Part shown: positions 46,009 to 55,466 of the stretch, in pieces
Position numbering within the stretch: position 1 is the first letter of the stretch
How the letters are laid out: each line of letters starts with the position of its first letter
NCBI GenBank assembly: GCA_963708675.1
Contig: CAVPTO010000003.1
Coordinates: 620,001-684,000 of the forward strand
Direction: 5' to 3'
Length of the DNA: 64,000 nucleotides
Source of the DNA: DATAXP01 sp963708675
Lineage (GTDB): Bacteria > Planctomycetota > Planctomycetia > Pirellulales > PNKZ01
Translations under genes and position numbers: made by a program
Notes under the pieces: model-generated
What the model was told of the DNA's origin: nothing
What the model saw: only the letters and a program-made list of their open reading frames with translations
Databases searched by the model: none

Positions 46009-47445
46009 ATGGACCAACTGCTCGCATCGCTGACACGACGCCGGTTTTTGGGTGATGTTTCGTCGGCGCTCGGTGGCATTGGCCTGTTGCATCTACTTGC
46101 AGGCGAAGCGACGGCAGAGCCGTCGCCTTGGATGGCGGGACATGGCGCGACGCATTTCGCACCGCGGGCGAAGCGAGTGTTGCAGATCTTCTGTCCCGGC
46201 GGCGCGTCGCACATGGATCTGTGGGAGCACAAGCCGGCACTCGAAAAGCATCACGGCGAGCCATTGCCAGGCGAAGAGAACCTCGTTTCGTTCCAAGGCA
46301 AGAACGGCAATTTGATGCGCAGCCCTTGGCCGTTTGTGCGGACGGGAGAGTCGGGGAAGATGATTACGTCGATGCTGCCGCACATGGCCAAACACATCGA
46401 CGACATCGCGTTCGTGCATTCGATGACGTCGAAGAGCAACACGCACGGGCCCGGTTGCGTGTTCATGAACACCGGCAACGTCGCGGAAGGATTTCCGTCG
46501 GCAGGCGCGTGGGTTAGTTATGCCCTCGGCTCGTCGAACGCGAATCTTCCGGCCTACGTGGCGATTCCTGACATTCGCGGCGAGCCGCCTAACGGCAAGG
46601 CGAATTGGACCAACGGCTTTCTTCCGACCGAGCAACAGGGCATCGAACTGGCCGCGCATCAACCGATCCGCAATCTCACGCTTCCCGGAGGCATCGGCGA
46701 GGCCGAGGATCGCGCAACGCGCAAGTTCTTGCTGTCGCTGGATCGTCGCGATGCGGCGACTCATCCTGGCGACAACGAGTTGCAAGCTCGCATCGCCGCT
46801 TACGAGTTGGCCGCGCGGATGCAACTCTCGGCGCCCGAGGTGACCGACTTCGCTTCCGAAACGGTCGAGACGCACAAGCTGTACGGCACCGATGACGCGA
46901 ACGACTTGAAGGCCGCGTACGCTCGCAACTGTTTGCTCGCTCGAAGATTGCTCGAGCGCGACGTGCGTTACGTGCAGTTGTTCTGTTCATCGCGTGCTTC
47001 GGGGGCCGACGGCCTGCTCAACTGGGATGCTCATCGCACGCTCAAACCCGACTACGAACGCCATCTGCCGATCTTCGATCAACCGACGGCCGCGCTGCTC
47101 ACCGACTTGAAACGTCGCGGATTGCTCGACGATACGCTCGTCGTGTGGACGACCGAGTTCGGACGCATGCCGACGCATCAAGAAGGCACGACTGGCCGCG
47201 ATCACAACCCCGATGGGTTCACGTGTTGGATGATGGGGGCAGGCGTCAAGGGCGGCGTCGCGCATGGCGCGACCGACGCGTTCGGCCGCCGCGCCGTCGA
47301 GTCGCCGACGACCGTGTGGGATTTCTACGCGACCGTTTTGCACTTGCTTGGCTTCGATCACACGAAGCTCACGTGGTATCACAACGGCCTCGATCGCCGT
47401 CTCACGAACGTTCACGGCAACGTCATTCGCCAGGTGCTCGCGTGA
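46009..47445 (+). CDS. DUF1501 family exported protein
   Basis: A 478-residue complete DUF1501 protein with a twin-arginine-type leader (LTRRRFLGDVSSALGGIGLLHLLAG). Core motifs are HFAPRAKRVLQIFCPGGASHMDLWEHKPALEKHHGEPL, MITSMLPHMAKHIDDIAFVHSMTSKSNTHGPG, LLARRLLERDVRYVQLF and VVWTTEFGRMPTHQEGTTGRDHN, ending with HLLGFDHTKLTWYHNGLDRRLT. ATG 46009 follows the cytochrome gene stop by two bases; an earlier ATG at 45961 would overlap it and break the leader. Its stop overlaps the GTG of the serine hydrolase gene. Function unknown beyond partnership with PSCyt/DUF1553 proteins. Confidence 0.93.
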   Translation: MDQLLASLTRRRFLGDVSSALGGIGLLHLLAGEATAEPSPWMAGHGATHFAPRAKRVLQIFCPGGASHMDLWEHKPALEKHHGEPLPGEENLVSFQGKNGNLMRSPWPFVRTGESGKMITSMLPHMAKHIDDIAFVHSMTSKSNTHGPGCVFMNTGNVAEGFPSAGAWVSYALGSSNANLPAYVAIPDIRGEPPNGKANWTNGFLPTEQQGIELAAHQPIRNLTLPGGIGEAEDRATRKFLLSLDRRDAATHPGDNELQARIAAYELAARMQLSAPEVTDFASETVETHKLYGTDDANDLKAAYARNCLLARRLLERDVRYVQLFCSSRASGADGLLNWDAHRTLKPDYERHLPIFDQPTAALLTDLKRRGLLDDTLVVWTTEFGRMPTHQEGTTGRDHNPDGFTCWMMGAGVKGGVAHGATDAFGRRAVESPTTVWDFYATVLHLLGFDHTKLTWYHNGLDRRLTNVHGNVIRQVLA

Positions 47446-48680
47446 ATTTGATTCGCTACGCCGTCATCACGTTCTGCGTTGCGACGATCTCGATCGCACA
47501 TGCGGAACCGGATGAGAATGCTCTCGGCAAGCGCGAAGGTTACCCAATCGGCACGATCCGGACCATCGGGGGCGATCGGTTCAAGGTCGGTGGTTTCTCG
47601 TCGACCGACAAATTCATTCCAACGCGCGTCGTCAAGCGAGGCAACGACGTTTGGCCTCTGAAGCCTACCAGTGGCGACGAGATCAAGTATCGCTTTCAAG
47701 GCGAGTCGCGCACGCTCGACAACTATCTCGATCGTCAACGCGTGACGGCGTTGCTCGTTCTCAAGGGCGACCAAATCATCGCCGAGCGCTATCGCTACGA
47801 CCGCAACGAGCATCATCGGTTCCTGTCGTTCTCGGTTTCCAAGAGCGTGAACTCGGTGCTCATCGGCATCGCGGTCGACAAAGGCCTCATTAAATCATTG
47901 GACGATCCGGCCGAGCAGTACGTCCCCGAGCTCAAAGGGAGCGGCTACGGCCAGGCGACGATCCGCCAACTGCTCCGCATGAGTTCGGGCATCAAGTTCA
48001 GCGAGGAGTACAACGGCCGTGACGATATGTCGAAGCTCTCCAGTGCGTTCCGTGGCGAATCGTCCGAAAGTCCGCTGGAAGTGCTCGCATCGTTTCGCGA
48101 GCGTCGATGGCCTGCGGGCGAGAAGTTTGCTTATGCCTCTTCCGAAACGACCGTGCTTGGGCACGTGCTGTCTCGCGCGACGGGGAAGGACGTTAGCACA
48201 TTGACCAGCGAGTGGTTGTGGCAACCGCTGGGCGCCGAGACCGACGCCGGATGGAACCTCGATGTTGCCGGAGCGGAAGGCGTGGCCGGTCGCTTCAATG
48301 CCACGCTTCGCGACTACGGCCGCTTCGGCCTGTTGTTGGCGAATGACGGTCGCCGTGACGAACGTCAGATCGTGCCGCGCGAGTATTTGCTCGACGCCAC
48401 CGACGCCACGCGACAGCCCGAAGCGTTTCGCCCCTTGGTGGCAACGCCCAAAATGGGCTACGGATACCAATTCTGGTTGTTTCCGATGCGCACACGAACG
48501 TTCGCGTGCCTCGGCCTATATGGACAAACGATCTTCGTGCAGCCGCAAAGCAATTTGGTGATGGTGCAGGCCGCCGTTTACGCCGCGCCGCGCACCTCGC
48601 CCGAAGCGATGATCGAGCGTGAGGCCTTGTGGCGCGGCGTGTTGACGACATTCGGTGGTGATGCGGAGCCGCCACAATAG
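47442..48680 (+). CDS. Exported beta-lactamase-fold serine hydrolase
   Basis: A 412-residue serine hydrolase. The leader is IRYAVITFCVATISIAHA. The nucleophile motif SxxK is SVSKS (FLSFSVSKSVNSVLIG), and YAS in KFAYASSETTVLGHVL fills the YxN position with Ser instead of Asn. GYGYQFWLFPMRTRTFACLGLYGQ is the usual late motif. It starts at GTG 47442, overlapping the DUF1501 stop (GTGA), so translation is coupled. It probably belongs to the same exported cytochrome-linked system; substrate unknown. Confidence 0.88.
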   Translation: MNLIRYAVITFCVATISIAHAEPDENALGKREGYPIGTIRTIGGDRFKVGGFSSTDKFIPTRVVKRGNDVWPLKPTSGDEIKYRFQGESRTLDNYLDRQRVTALLVLKGDQIIAERYRYDRNEHHRFLSFSVSKSVNSVLIGIAVDKGLIKSLDDPAEQYVPELKGSGYGQATIRQLLRMSSGIKFSEEYNGRDDMSKLSSAFRGESSESPLEVLASFRERRWPAGEKFAYASSETTVLGHVLSRATGKDVSTLTSEWLWQPLGAETDAGWNLDVAGAEGVAGRFNATLRDYGRFGLLLANDGRRDERQIVPREYLLDATDATRQPEAFRPLVATPKMGYGYQFWLFPMRTRTFACLGLYGQTIFVQPQSNLVMVQAAVYAAPRTSPEAMIEREALWRGVLTTFGGDAEPPQ

Positions 48681-48900
48681 TCCTTCTCCTTTCGGGAGAA
48701 GGTGGCCGAAGGCCGGATGAGGGTGCGTCGTGGCTCGCGCGATGTCGCTTCCCTTACTCGGCTCGCTGAATCGCCACCGACCCGCCCGCCATCTACTCAC
48801 AATCGGCGCGAATCCTACCGCCAGCCGCCCTCACCCGTCTCGCTCGCTATCGCGATCGAGCCACCCTCTCCCGGCGGGAGAGGAGTTCGGATCGACGAAG
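48681..48900. repeat. Intergenic hairpin-repeat region (REP-like)
   Basis: Between the serine hydrolase and thrS genes. A left unit (TTCTCCTTTCGGGAGAAGG, then GGCCGAAGGCC and GGATGAGGGTG) and a right unit (CCCTCACCCG with ACCCTCTCCCGGCGGGAGAGG) contain short self-complementary hairpins and are roughly inverted to each other. Such CCTCTCCC/GGGAGAGG hairpins are common dispersed repeats in GC-rich genomes and may act as transcript ends. The open frames here are not convincing genes; 48901-49067 should hold the thrS leader and promoter. Confidence 0.5.
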
Positions 48901-49067
48901 CCCCCCGCTCCACTTGCCCACACCGAACCCGGCCTGATACGTTGCGTCCTATCTCATAGGCGAGAAACGCATCGGGATGCACGGCACCCATGTTTGGATA
49001 TCCCTCACTTGGACGCCCTTTGTAAAGGCGCCCCGTTCGCTCGCCGTCATTGCTGCGAAGGATCGTC

Positions 49068-51067
49068 ATGCTCAAGGTCAAGCTCCCCGACGGAAGCGTT
49101 AAGGAATACTCCAAGCCCGTTCGCCCGATCGACGTCGCCGCGGAAATCGGCTCGCGGCTGGCCAAGGCCACTGTCGCTGCCGTCGTCGACGGCAAAACGG
49201 TCGACACCGTCACTCCGCTGCCGGCCGACGGCGAAGTCTCGCTGACGCTGCTCACCAAGAAAGATCCCGAGGCGCTGCGGATCATGCGCCATTCGTGCGC
49301 GCACATCATGGCCCGCGCCGTGATGCGGCTCTTCGGCGGCGTGCAGCTCGCGTTCGGGCCGACGATCGACAACGGCTTCTATTACGACATGGACCTCGAG
49401 CACAAGCTCACCGAAGAGGACTTCCCCGCCATCGAGGCCGAGATGCGCAAGCTCGTCAAACTCGACGAGCCGTTCGAGCGGATCGAAGTCCCGCGCGACG
49501 AAGCGGTCGACATCTGCCGCGAACTCAAGCAGACACTCAAGGTCGAGCACATCAACGAGGGGCTCCCCAACGAGAAATCGCTGTCGTTCTACCGCCAAGG
49601 CGAGTTCCTCGACCTCTGCCGTGGCCGGCACATCCCGAGCGCCGGGTTCATCGGCGATTTCAAGCTGCTCAGCGTCGCCGGCGCTATTGGAAAGGGGACG
49701 CCTCGCGTCAGCAGTTGCAACGCCTGTATGCGACTGCGTTTTTCAGCAAGGAAGAGCTCGACGAACACCTCAAGATGGTCGAAGAGGCCAAGCGCCGCGA
49801 CCACCGTGTGCTCGGCAAGCAGCTCGAGCTGTTCGCTGTGAATCCCATCGTCGGCGCGGGGCTCATCCTTTGGCTACCGAAGGGGGCGATCGTCCGCAGC
49901 CTGCTCGAACAATGGGTGCGCGAAGAGCTGTTCAAACGCGGCTACGAGCCGGTCTACACGCCAAACATCGGCCGCGTCGAGCTGTACCAAATCTCGGGGC
50001 ACTATCCGTACTACGCCGACAGCCAGTTCAAGCCGCTCGACATGGGCGACGGCGAGCGGTACCTGCTCAAGCCGATGAACTGCCCGCACCACATCATGAT
50101 CTACCAGGCCAAGCCGCGCAGCTACCGCGACCTTCCGGTGCGACTCGCGGAGTTCGGCACCGTCTATCGCTACGAAAAATCCGGCGAGCTCGGCGGCCTC
50201 ACGCGCGTTCGCGGCTTCACGCAGGACGACGCCCACCTGTTCTGCACCGAAGAGCAAGTCGCCGACGAGTTCCGCGGCTGCATCGAGATGACCATCCACG
50301 TTCTCAAAACACTCGGCCTCACCGACTACCGCGTGCGGCTCGGGTTTCGCGACCCGGCCAGCGACAAGTACGTCGGCAGCGCCGAAACCTGGGACCGTGC
50401 CGAGCGCGAGCTCGAAAACGTCTGTAAGAGCCTGGGCATCGAAGCCAAGGCCGAGAAAGGCGAGGCGGCGTTCTACGGTCCCAAGGCCGATTTCGTCGTC
50501 AACGATTGCATCGGCCGCGAGTGGCAGCTCGGCACCGTGCAGTTGGATTACAACTTGCCGAGCAAAGAACGGTTCGGGCTCGAATACGTCGGCGCCGACA
50601 ACCTGCCGCATCGGCCCGTGATGATCCACCGCGCGCCGCTCGGCAGTCTCGAACGATTCATGGGCGTGCTGATCGAGCACTTCGCCGGCGCGTTCCCGTT
50701 GTGGCTCGCCCCCGAGCAAGCCCGCGTCGTCACCGTCAGCCAGAAGTCCGAAGAGTACGCGCGTCGCGTCGAAGCTCGTCTCAAGGAGGCCGGCCTACGC
50801 GTGACCGGCGACTACCGCCCCGAGAAGCTCGGCGGCAAAATCCGCGACGCGCAGCTGAAGTTGATCCCCTACATGTTCGTCGTCGGCGAGCGCGACGTCG
50901 AAGCCGGCACCGTCAGCGTTCGCGACCGCATCGACGGCGACCTCGGCGCCATGCCCCTCGAAACCGCCGTGCAGAAGTTGTTGGACGAAGTCGCCGCCAA
51001 AACCATCCGCCAAGTCATCAAGACCACCGCCGGCCTGACGGATAAGGGCGCGGTGAATGATTATTGA
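49068..51067 (+). CDS. thrS: Threonyl-tRNA synthetase (internal frameshift)
   Basis: Charges tRNA-Thr with threonine. The domains are TGS (about 1-62: MLKVKLPDGSVKEYSKPV), the editing domain with HSCAHIMARAV and FGPTIDNGFYYD, the class II core (LKPMNCPHHIMIY, FGTVYRYEKSGELGGLTRVRGFTQDDAH, motif 3 MIHRAPLGSLERFMGVLIEHFAGAFPLWLAP) and the anticodon-binding domain to GLTDKGAVNDY. The frame breaks at about 49684 in GGCGCTATTGG; adding one base gives GAYWKGDASRQQLQRLY and a normal length near 666 residues. ATG 49068 has AAGGA upstream. The gene is essential and single here, so the break is almost surely an artefact. infC is not adjacent but lies 8.4 kb away on the opposite strand. Confidence 0.93.
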
Positions 51068-51097
51068 CGACATTGCTGCAATCGGATTCCGAGTTCG

Positions 51098-51125
51098 GGT
51101 GCCACTGGCTGCTTGTCAGCCAGTG
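51098..51125. repeat. CACTGGCTG hairpin repeat, copy 1
   Basis: A 28-base unit beginning GGTGCCACTGG and ending CAGCCAGTG, in which CACTGGCTG pairs with CAGCCAGTG around a CTTGT loop. It sits 31 bases after thrS and may end its transcript. Two further copies lie at 52066 and, inverted, 52115. Confidence 0.75.
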
Positions 51126-51188
51126 TAGTGGAGATTCTGATAAAGCTTAGGAACCGCCAACGCGACCATTCTGAATTATCTTGCGGAC

Positions 51189-51224
51189 CCCCTGGGCACG
51201 ACTGCCGCCCGGGCTTTTCATCTA
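51189..51224 (+). terminator. Possible terminator downstream of thrS
   Basis: A short stem CCC(T)GGGC / GCCCGGG with one bulge is followed by CTTTTC about 120 bases after the thrS stop. The stem is only 7-8 pairs, so this is a weak call. The rest of 51068-51442 contains the hairpin repeat and no visible gene. Confidence 0.35.
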
Positions 51225-51442
51225 TGTTCGTATTCGCGATGTGTACTTGAGACTTAACTACTGGCGCGTAGGTATTGCTTCGGGGGGCACGCCCGCCGTC
51301 GGGCCACGGCTACGATACACACCGGCCTAGGCTCAGCAGCCGCCCCCCTTGGGCTCGCTGGCCCATCCCCGTCCAACTTCACAGCACATAACGAACGCAT
51401 ACACTGAGACTATTCCGTTCACTTGATAAGCGGAGAGTAAAT

Positions 51443-51862
51443 ATGTCCGCGACCGCAGCTTCGGGACAAAAAGGATTCAAGCGAAACGAGAAGAAGTGGA
51501 CTCCAACCCTCATGAATGCCGGATGGTCCCTACTTCCAGATGTGTTCCTGGAACATCAGAAGGCTCTCGGTCTTGATCCAATCGATGTCAACATCATCCT
51601 CCACCTGGTTAGGCACTGGTGGTATCCGGGTGAACTCCCATTCCCGTCAAAAAGAACTATTGCAACATGCATGCAAATTGACGTGAGTACAGTCAGACGT
51701 CGGATCAAAAAGCTTGAAGTGGCCGGATACGTAAGACGAGTTCCCCGCCACGATCTGCGCTACGGGCAAAAATCGAATGAATATGATCTTTCGGGAATGA
51801 TCGAGGCCTGCGCGACCATTCGCGGAGCAGATGTTGAAGGAACGCGAGGAGAACAAGGCTAA
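51443..51862 (+). CDS. Helix-turn-helix (replication-initiator/phage-type) protein
   Basis: A 139-residue basic protein with a winged-helix HTH of the HTH_36 type: LGLDPIDVNIILHLVRHWWYP...PFPSKRTIATCMQIDVSTVRRRIKKLEVAGYVRRVPR. Such domains occur in phage, plasmid and integrative-element initiation or regulatory proteins. The ATG at 51443 is preceded by AGAGTAAAT; GGAGAG provides the ribosome site. Codon use and base composition look less GC-rich than in the neighbours, and hairpin repeats flank it, which suggests an acquired gene. A hairpin follows the stop. Confidence 0.75.
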   Translation: MSATAASGQKGFKRNEKKWTPTLMNAGWSLLPDVFLEHQKALGLDPIDVNIILHLVRHWWYPGELPFPSKRTIATCMQIDVSTVRRRIKKLEVAGYVRRVPRHDLRYGQKSNEYDLSGMIEACATIRGADVEGTRGEQG

Positions 51863-51910
51863 ACGTTCACGAAGACGCGATCAACTTCGCGTCATTGCAG
51901 GGTAAAAGCG

Positions 51911-51943
51911 GGCCGTCACCCCATTTGTAACGGGGTGACGGCC
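51911..51943. terminator. Perfect 12-bp hairpin after the HTH gene
   Basis: GGCCGTCACCCC and GGGGTGACGGCC form a perfect stem around about nine bases, 50 bases after the HTH stop. No T run follows, so it may be a transcript-stabilising or Rho-assisted end rather than an intrinsic terminator. Confidence 0.5.
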
Positions 51944-52065
51944 TCAGCTTGGTTGGCGAGGCCCGCGTCACGGAGGCAGTTCCTTTGTATGGAACACCCG
52001 CGAGCGGGCTTCGTTCTTTTGATTATACGTCGGCTATCACAGATTTCGACTCCCGTTGCTTGCCT

Positions 52066-52093
52066 GGTGCCACTGGCTGCTTGTCAGCCAGTG
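52066..52093. repeat. CACTGGCTG hairpin repeat, copy 2
   Basis: Same 28-base unit as at 51098, in the same orientation. With copy 3 it forms a larger inverted repeat spaced by about 21 bases. Confidence 0.75.
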
Positions 52094-52114
52094 CCTGGTG
52101 TTCGCGTTCCACTG

Positions 52115-52142
52115 CACTGGCTGACAAGCAGCCAGTGGCACC
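52115..52142. repeat. CACTGGCTG hairpin repeat, copy 3 (inverted)
   Basis: Reverse-complement copy of the 28-base unit, ending GCCAGTGGCACC, immediately 3' of the DUF2007-type membrane gene. Copies 2 and 3 together could fold into a cruciform and may end that gene's transcript. Confidence 0.75.
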
Positions 52143-52155
52143 CAGCGACGCTTCA

Positions 52156-53007
52156 TCACTTGATCGGCTCCCACGGAGTCGGACCGTTGTAGCTCTGATA
52201 CGGAAAATTCCCTTTCATGCTCGGTACGACAAAAATCAACCACCCGTAGAGCATGAAAGTCCAGAACACGATCCACCAAGCGGAACGTCGCCACCACCGC
52301 CCTGTCGAAGACAGTTTATTTCGATGAGCGCTTATTCGGTTAAGAAGCCAAAACGCGTACAGTGTTAGCGGTGGGAACGTCGTCAGTCCAAAAACCGACG
52401 AATACATGGCACGAGCAGCAATATGATCGAAGACGTAATGGTCCGACGCGGGCTCCTCGACGCTGCTTGATAAGTCATCCGAGGTCTCTCCGGACTGATG
52501 ACCGGTTGCCTCAGATGATCCTGCGACGAACGCTACAAGTGCGATCACCCATATCAGTAGTCCCGAAAGCCCAAATGTTGCGAGAATACAAGCGCCGCAG
52601 ATCGAAATCAGTGCGGCGCGCATAGTTTCCGTAGAGATGGATTCGAGGACGCTTCCATAAACGTGATTTCGCGCCGATGCGGTTGCTAGGCCTAGGTCAT
52701 GGTGATCGGGATCGCCACACTTCCAGCAAACTTGCCATCCCGGTTCGAGCGGTTCTCCGCACGTGGGGCAACGCGTTACGTCAGCGGAACCGTCATTCAC
52801 GAACGTCAGAGCCTCGCGAGCGAGTTCCACATCGGAATGCTCGACTAAAAGTTTGAGGCCGCCCACAGCGTCACGAATCGGCCAGAACCAGCTGACGACG
52901 GTCGCGTTGTCGAGGAAACTGGGGATACCTTCATCCGCTAAGCGCTGTTGGGCAAACTGCGCGACCGGCAAATTATCGAACGAAGCTATGCGTACTTGGA
53001 GAACCAT
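52156..53007 (-). CDS. DUF2007-domain membrane protein with zinc ribbon
   Basis: A 283-residue protein. The N-terminal module (VLQVRIASFDNLPVAQFAQQRLADEGIPSFLDN...VGGLKLLVEHSDVELAREAL) is a DUF2007-type putative signal-transducing domain. A zinc ribbon follows (CPTCGEPLEPGWQVCWKCG). The rest has about four membrane segments (AALISICGACILATFGLSGLLIWVIALVAFVAG; WWIVFWTFMLYGWLIFVVP). Composition is less GC-rich than the surrounding region. ATG 53007 begins the module. Function is unknown; the architecture suggests a membrane adaptor or sensor. Confidence 0.75.
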   Translation of the reverse strand: MVLQVRIASFDNLPVAQFAQQRLADEGIPSFLDNATVVSWFWPIRDAVGGLKLLVEHSDVELAREALTFVNDGSADVTRCPTCGEPLEPGWQVCWKCGDPDHHDLGLATASARNHVYGSVLESISTETMRAALISICGACILATFGLSGLLIWVIALVAFVAGSSEATGHQSGETSDDLSSSVEEPASDHYVFDHIAARAMYSSVFGLTTFPPLTLYAFWLLNRISAHRNKLSSTGRWWRRSAWWIVFWTFMLYGWLIFVVPSMKGNFPYQSYNGPTPWEPIK

Positions 53008-53428
53008 AGTTGCCCCGTGGACGAAAGTCGTTTTCGATTGTAACCGAACGCCATCGGAGGTCTGGCCTAACCCACGTGGAGATGGCTTTACATTCTCTTG
53101 CACCGTGGCTCACTTCTCTCGTTGAAGGTAAGCCGACATATCGTGTAACGTATTCGCGCCTCTTGGAGCGCGAAGATGGCTGCGATGCGTGAGATGAGGG
53201 AAGGATCGCGAGGTTGCGGGGCGGATGTCGAGTTTTTGTGCGGTGTGCAAAAAGTCGGCGGGAGGTGGGCAGAAAGTCGACTTATTGCACAAAACGTCCC
53301 GTTTCATGGGCCGGGGAATAAATCAGGATTCGGAGGGGCAGGATTCAGGAGTCGGGAGTCGGGAGTCAGTGGGCGGAGGGGAAAGCGTCGCCTGAATCCT
53401 GAGTCCCGACGCCTGAATCCTGCTCAAA
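53008..53428. other. Intergenic region with short simple repeats
   Basis: About 420 bases between the DUF2007-type gene and the terminator of the PDZ gene. It contains the presumed promoter of the minus-strand DUF2007 gene and a cluster of GATTCAGG/CCTGAATCC units (about 53338-53423) in both orientations, including GGAGTCGGGAGTCGGGAGTC. No convincing gene is present. Confidence 0.5.
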
Positions 53429-53464
53429 AGAAAAAAGCCCCCGGCGCGCGGGCGCCGAGGGCTC
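53429..53464 (-). terminator. Intrinsic terminator of the Q/N-rich PDZ gene
   Basis: Read on the minus strand, AGCCCTCGGCGC and GCGCCGGGGGCT form a 12-pair stem with a small loop, followed by six T. It lies about 31 bases after the stop of the 53496-55214 gene. Confidence 0.85.
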
Positions 53465-53495
53465 GAAGGTGCGGTCGTTAGAAGACCGGGCCGCG

Positions 53496-55214
53496 TTAGC
53501 GGTTCTGGTTGTTGTAGACCTGGTCGGCCTGCTCGGGCTGGGTCCAGACGGTGCCGGTTTGGCCGTTGCGGTCGACTTGTATCGGCAAACGCTGATCGGG
53601 GTGCGACTGCGAAACGAGATGGATCACGTCCTGCTCGTGTCCGACCTGTTGGTTGTCGATCGAAACGATGCGATCGCCAGGCTGCAGACCAGCGCGCTGA
53701 GCGGGGCTGCCAGGAAGGACGTTCGTGATGCGGACCTCGTTCGGGCCGGTTTGCTGCATCGTGATGCCCAAGGCGGGACGTTCGCGATGGAAGCTGCCTT
53801 GGTTGCTGGCAAACTGGCCTTGTTGATTACCGTAGCCGAACTGACCACTAGTATTCGACGCGTTGCTATTCCAAGCGTTGCTGTTCCATGCGTTGCCGGT
53901 CCAGCTTTGGCCGCCGTTGTTGTTGACGGGGCCGTGCGGGACGAGCTGAGCTTGGACGTGTTGCACCTGGCCGTTGCGAAGAACGGTCAACTGCGTCGGG
54001 CCTTGGTTGTTGCCTTGATGCAGAACGCGGATGAGATCCTGGTTCGAGTAGATGTGTTGGCCGTTGACCGTCACGATCTGATCGCCAGGTTGCAGACCCG
54101 CGTGCTGGGCCGGCGTGTTCGGCGAGACTTCCGTCACCTGAACGCCGTGCGTCGGGTGAGCGGCAAGCGTGACGCCGAGCTGACCTTGGTTGTCGCGATC
54201 GTTTTGTCCGCCTTGGTACTGGCGGTTTTGATCGTTCCAACCTTGGTTCTGTCGGTTCTGGTCATTTCCGCCCTGGTTGTTGGCGAACTGACCTTGCTGG
54301 TTGCGGAAGTCCTGGTTGCGGGAATCCTGGTTCTGGGCGTTCTGGTTCTGACCGTTCTGACCTTGGCCGTTTTGATTCCAGCGCGTGTACTGTTGCTCGG
54401 AGGCGGGACTCTGTGAACCAGCCTGATAAGCGTTGTAGCCCTGGTTGTTGCCTTGCTGGTAGTAGCCCTGCTGGTTACGGAACTGGTCGTTCTGTTGGCC
54501 GTATTGATTTTGGCCGAACTGGTTTTGGCGGTTCTGATCGTATCCATTTTGGTTCTGTGGCCAGCCTTGGTTCTGCTGCCAAGTTTGCTGGTTCTGTTGC
54601 GAGCCTTGTTGACCGTACTGGTTCTGGCCGTATTGGTTTTGGCCATACTGATTCTGGTTGGGCTGCTGTTGCCAGTTGCCTTGGCTGTCTTGTCGCCAAG
54701 CCTGGTGCTGTTGCGGCTGACCCTGTTGGTTTTGTTGCCAACGTTGTTGGTCTTGCTGGTTGCCGAACTGCTGTTGGCCGTGCTGGTTCTGCTGCGAGCG
54801 TTGATCGTTTCGCTGATCGCGCGATTGCTGGTCACGGTTCGATTGATCGCGTGATTGCTGATCGCGTGATTGCTGATCGCGTGACTGCTGATCGCGTTGG
54901 CTGTTCTGCTGATCGCGAGACGATTGATCACGCTGCGAACGCTGACGATTTTGCTGGTCGCGGTTTTGTTGATCACGGCGTTGCTGATCGCGATCGCGCT
55001 GATCGGCATCTCGGCGATTCGAATCGGACGAATCCGAGTCGTCGTCGGAATCGAAGTCGTTGTCTGTTGAACTCGCACGATTGCGATTGTCATTGTTCGA
55101 GTTCGAGCTGTTGCTCTGCTGTGCCCAAGCCGTCGGAGCCAGTGCCAGCAGTGTTACGGCGAGGCCTGCAAGCGACCTGCGACGAAAGTCACCTAAAAAA
55201 GAACGGTGCGTCAT
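53496..55214 (-). CDS. Exported Q/N-rich protein with two PDZ domains
   Basis: A 572-residue exported protein. The signal peptide is LAGLAVTLLALAPTAWAQ. Residues about 30-345 are extreme low complexity: first Ser/Asn/Asp, then tandem DQQ(S/N)RDQQ units, then Gln/Asn/Gly/Tyr (NQYGQNQYGQNQYGQQG). Two PDZ domains follow: QLGVTLAAHPTHGVQVTEVSPNTPAQHAGLQPGDQIVTVNG (about 345-430) and ALGITMQQTGPNEVRITNVLPGSPAQRAGLQPGDRIVSIDN (about 470-555). There is no protease domain, so it is not DegP/HtrA. The front half is prion-like in composition and could self-assemble. Function unknown; a periplasmic or cell-surface scaffold is plausible. A strong terminator follows. Confidence 0.82.
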   Translation of the reverse strand: MTHRSFLGDFRRRSLAGLAVTLLALAPTAWAQQSNSSNSNNDNRNRASSTDNDFDSDDDSDSSDSNRRDADQRDRDQQRRDQQNRDQQNRQRSQRDQSSRDQQNSQRDQQSRDQQSRDQQSRDQSNRDQQSRDQRNDQRSQQNQHGQQQFGNQQDQQRWQQNQQGQPQQHQAWRQDSQGNWQQQPNQNQYGQNQYGQNQYGQQGSQQNQQTWQQNQGWPQNQNGYDQNRQNQFGQNQYGQQNDQFRNQQGYYQQGNNQGYNAYQAGSQSPASEQQYTRWNQNGQGQNGQNQNAQNQDSRNQDFRNQQGQFANNQGGNDQNRQNQGWNDQNRQYQGGQNDRDNQGQLGVTLAAHPTHGVQVTEVSPNTPAQHAGLQPGDQIVTVNGQHIYSNQDLIRVLHQGNNQGPTQLTVLRNGQVQHVQAQLVPHGPVNNNGGQSWTGNAWNSNAWNSNASNTSGQFGYGNQQGQFASNQGSFHRERPALGITMQQTGPNEVRITNVLPGSPAQRAGLQPGDRIVSIDNQQVGHEQDVIHLVSQSHPDQRLPIQVDRNGQTGTVWTQPEQADQVYNNQNR

Positions 55215-55466
55215 GAGAGAACTCCTTCCCGCCTATTTTGAAAAATGGGGGGCGACCGTTAGCACGCGAATGGCTAGAGAGCGGCCGCTCTACCGAGTGC
55301 CGACACCGTCCGCATATTCGATGCCCGCGAAGGGTTATCCCTAAGCCGAGAGGAGCAACGATCTAATGAAAATCGCTGCCAATGGCATGAGGCTCAATGA
55401 TGAACGCATGCGCGTCAACGTGGTTCGATGGATGCCATGCGAACGTGAGCGTGACGTGAGCAACCG

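Noticed and set aside
53469..54854. Long plus-strand frames rich in Leu and Val
   Set aside because: They are the antisense of the Q/N-rich PDZ gene; Gln/Asn codons read backwards give Leu/Val. No ribosome site or family is visible.
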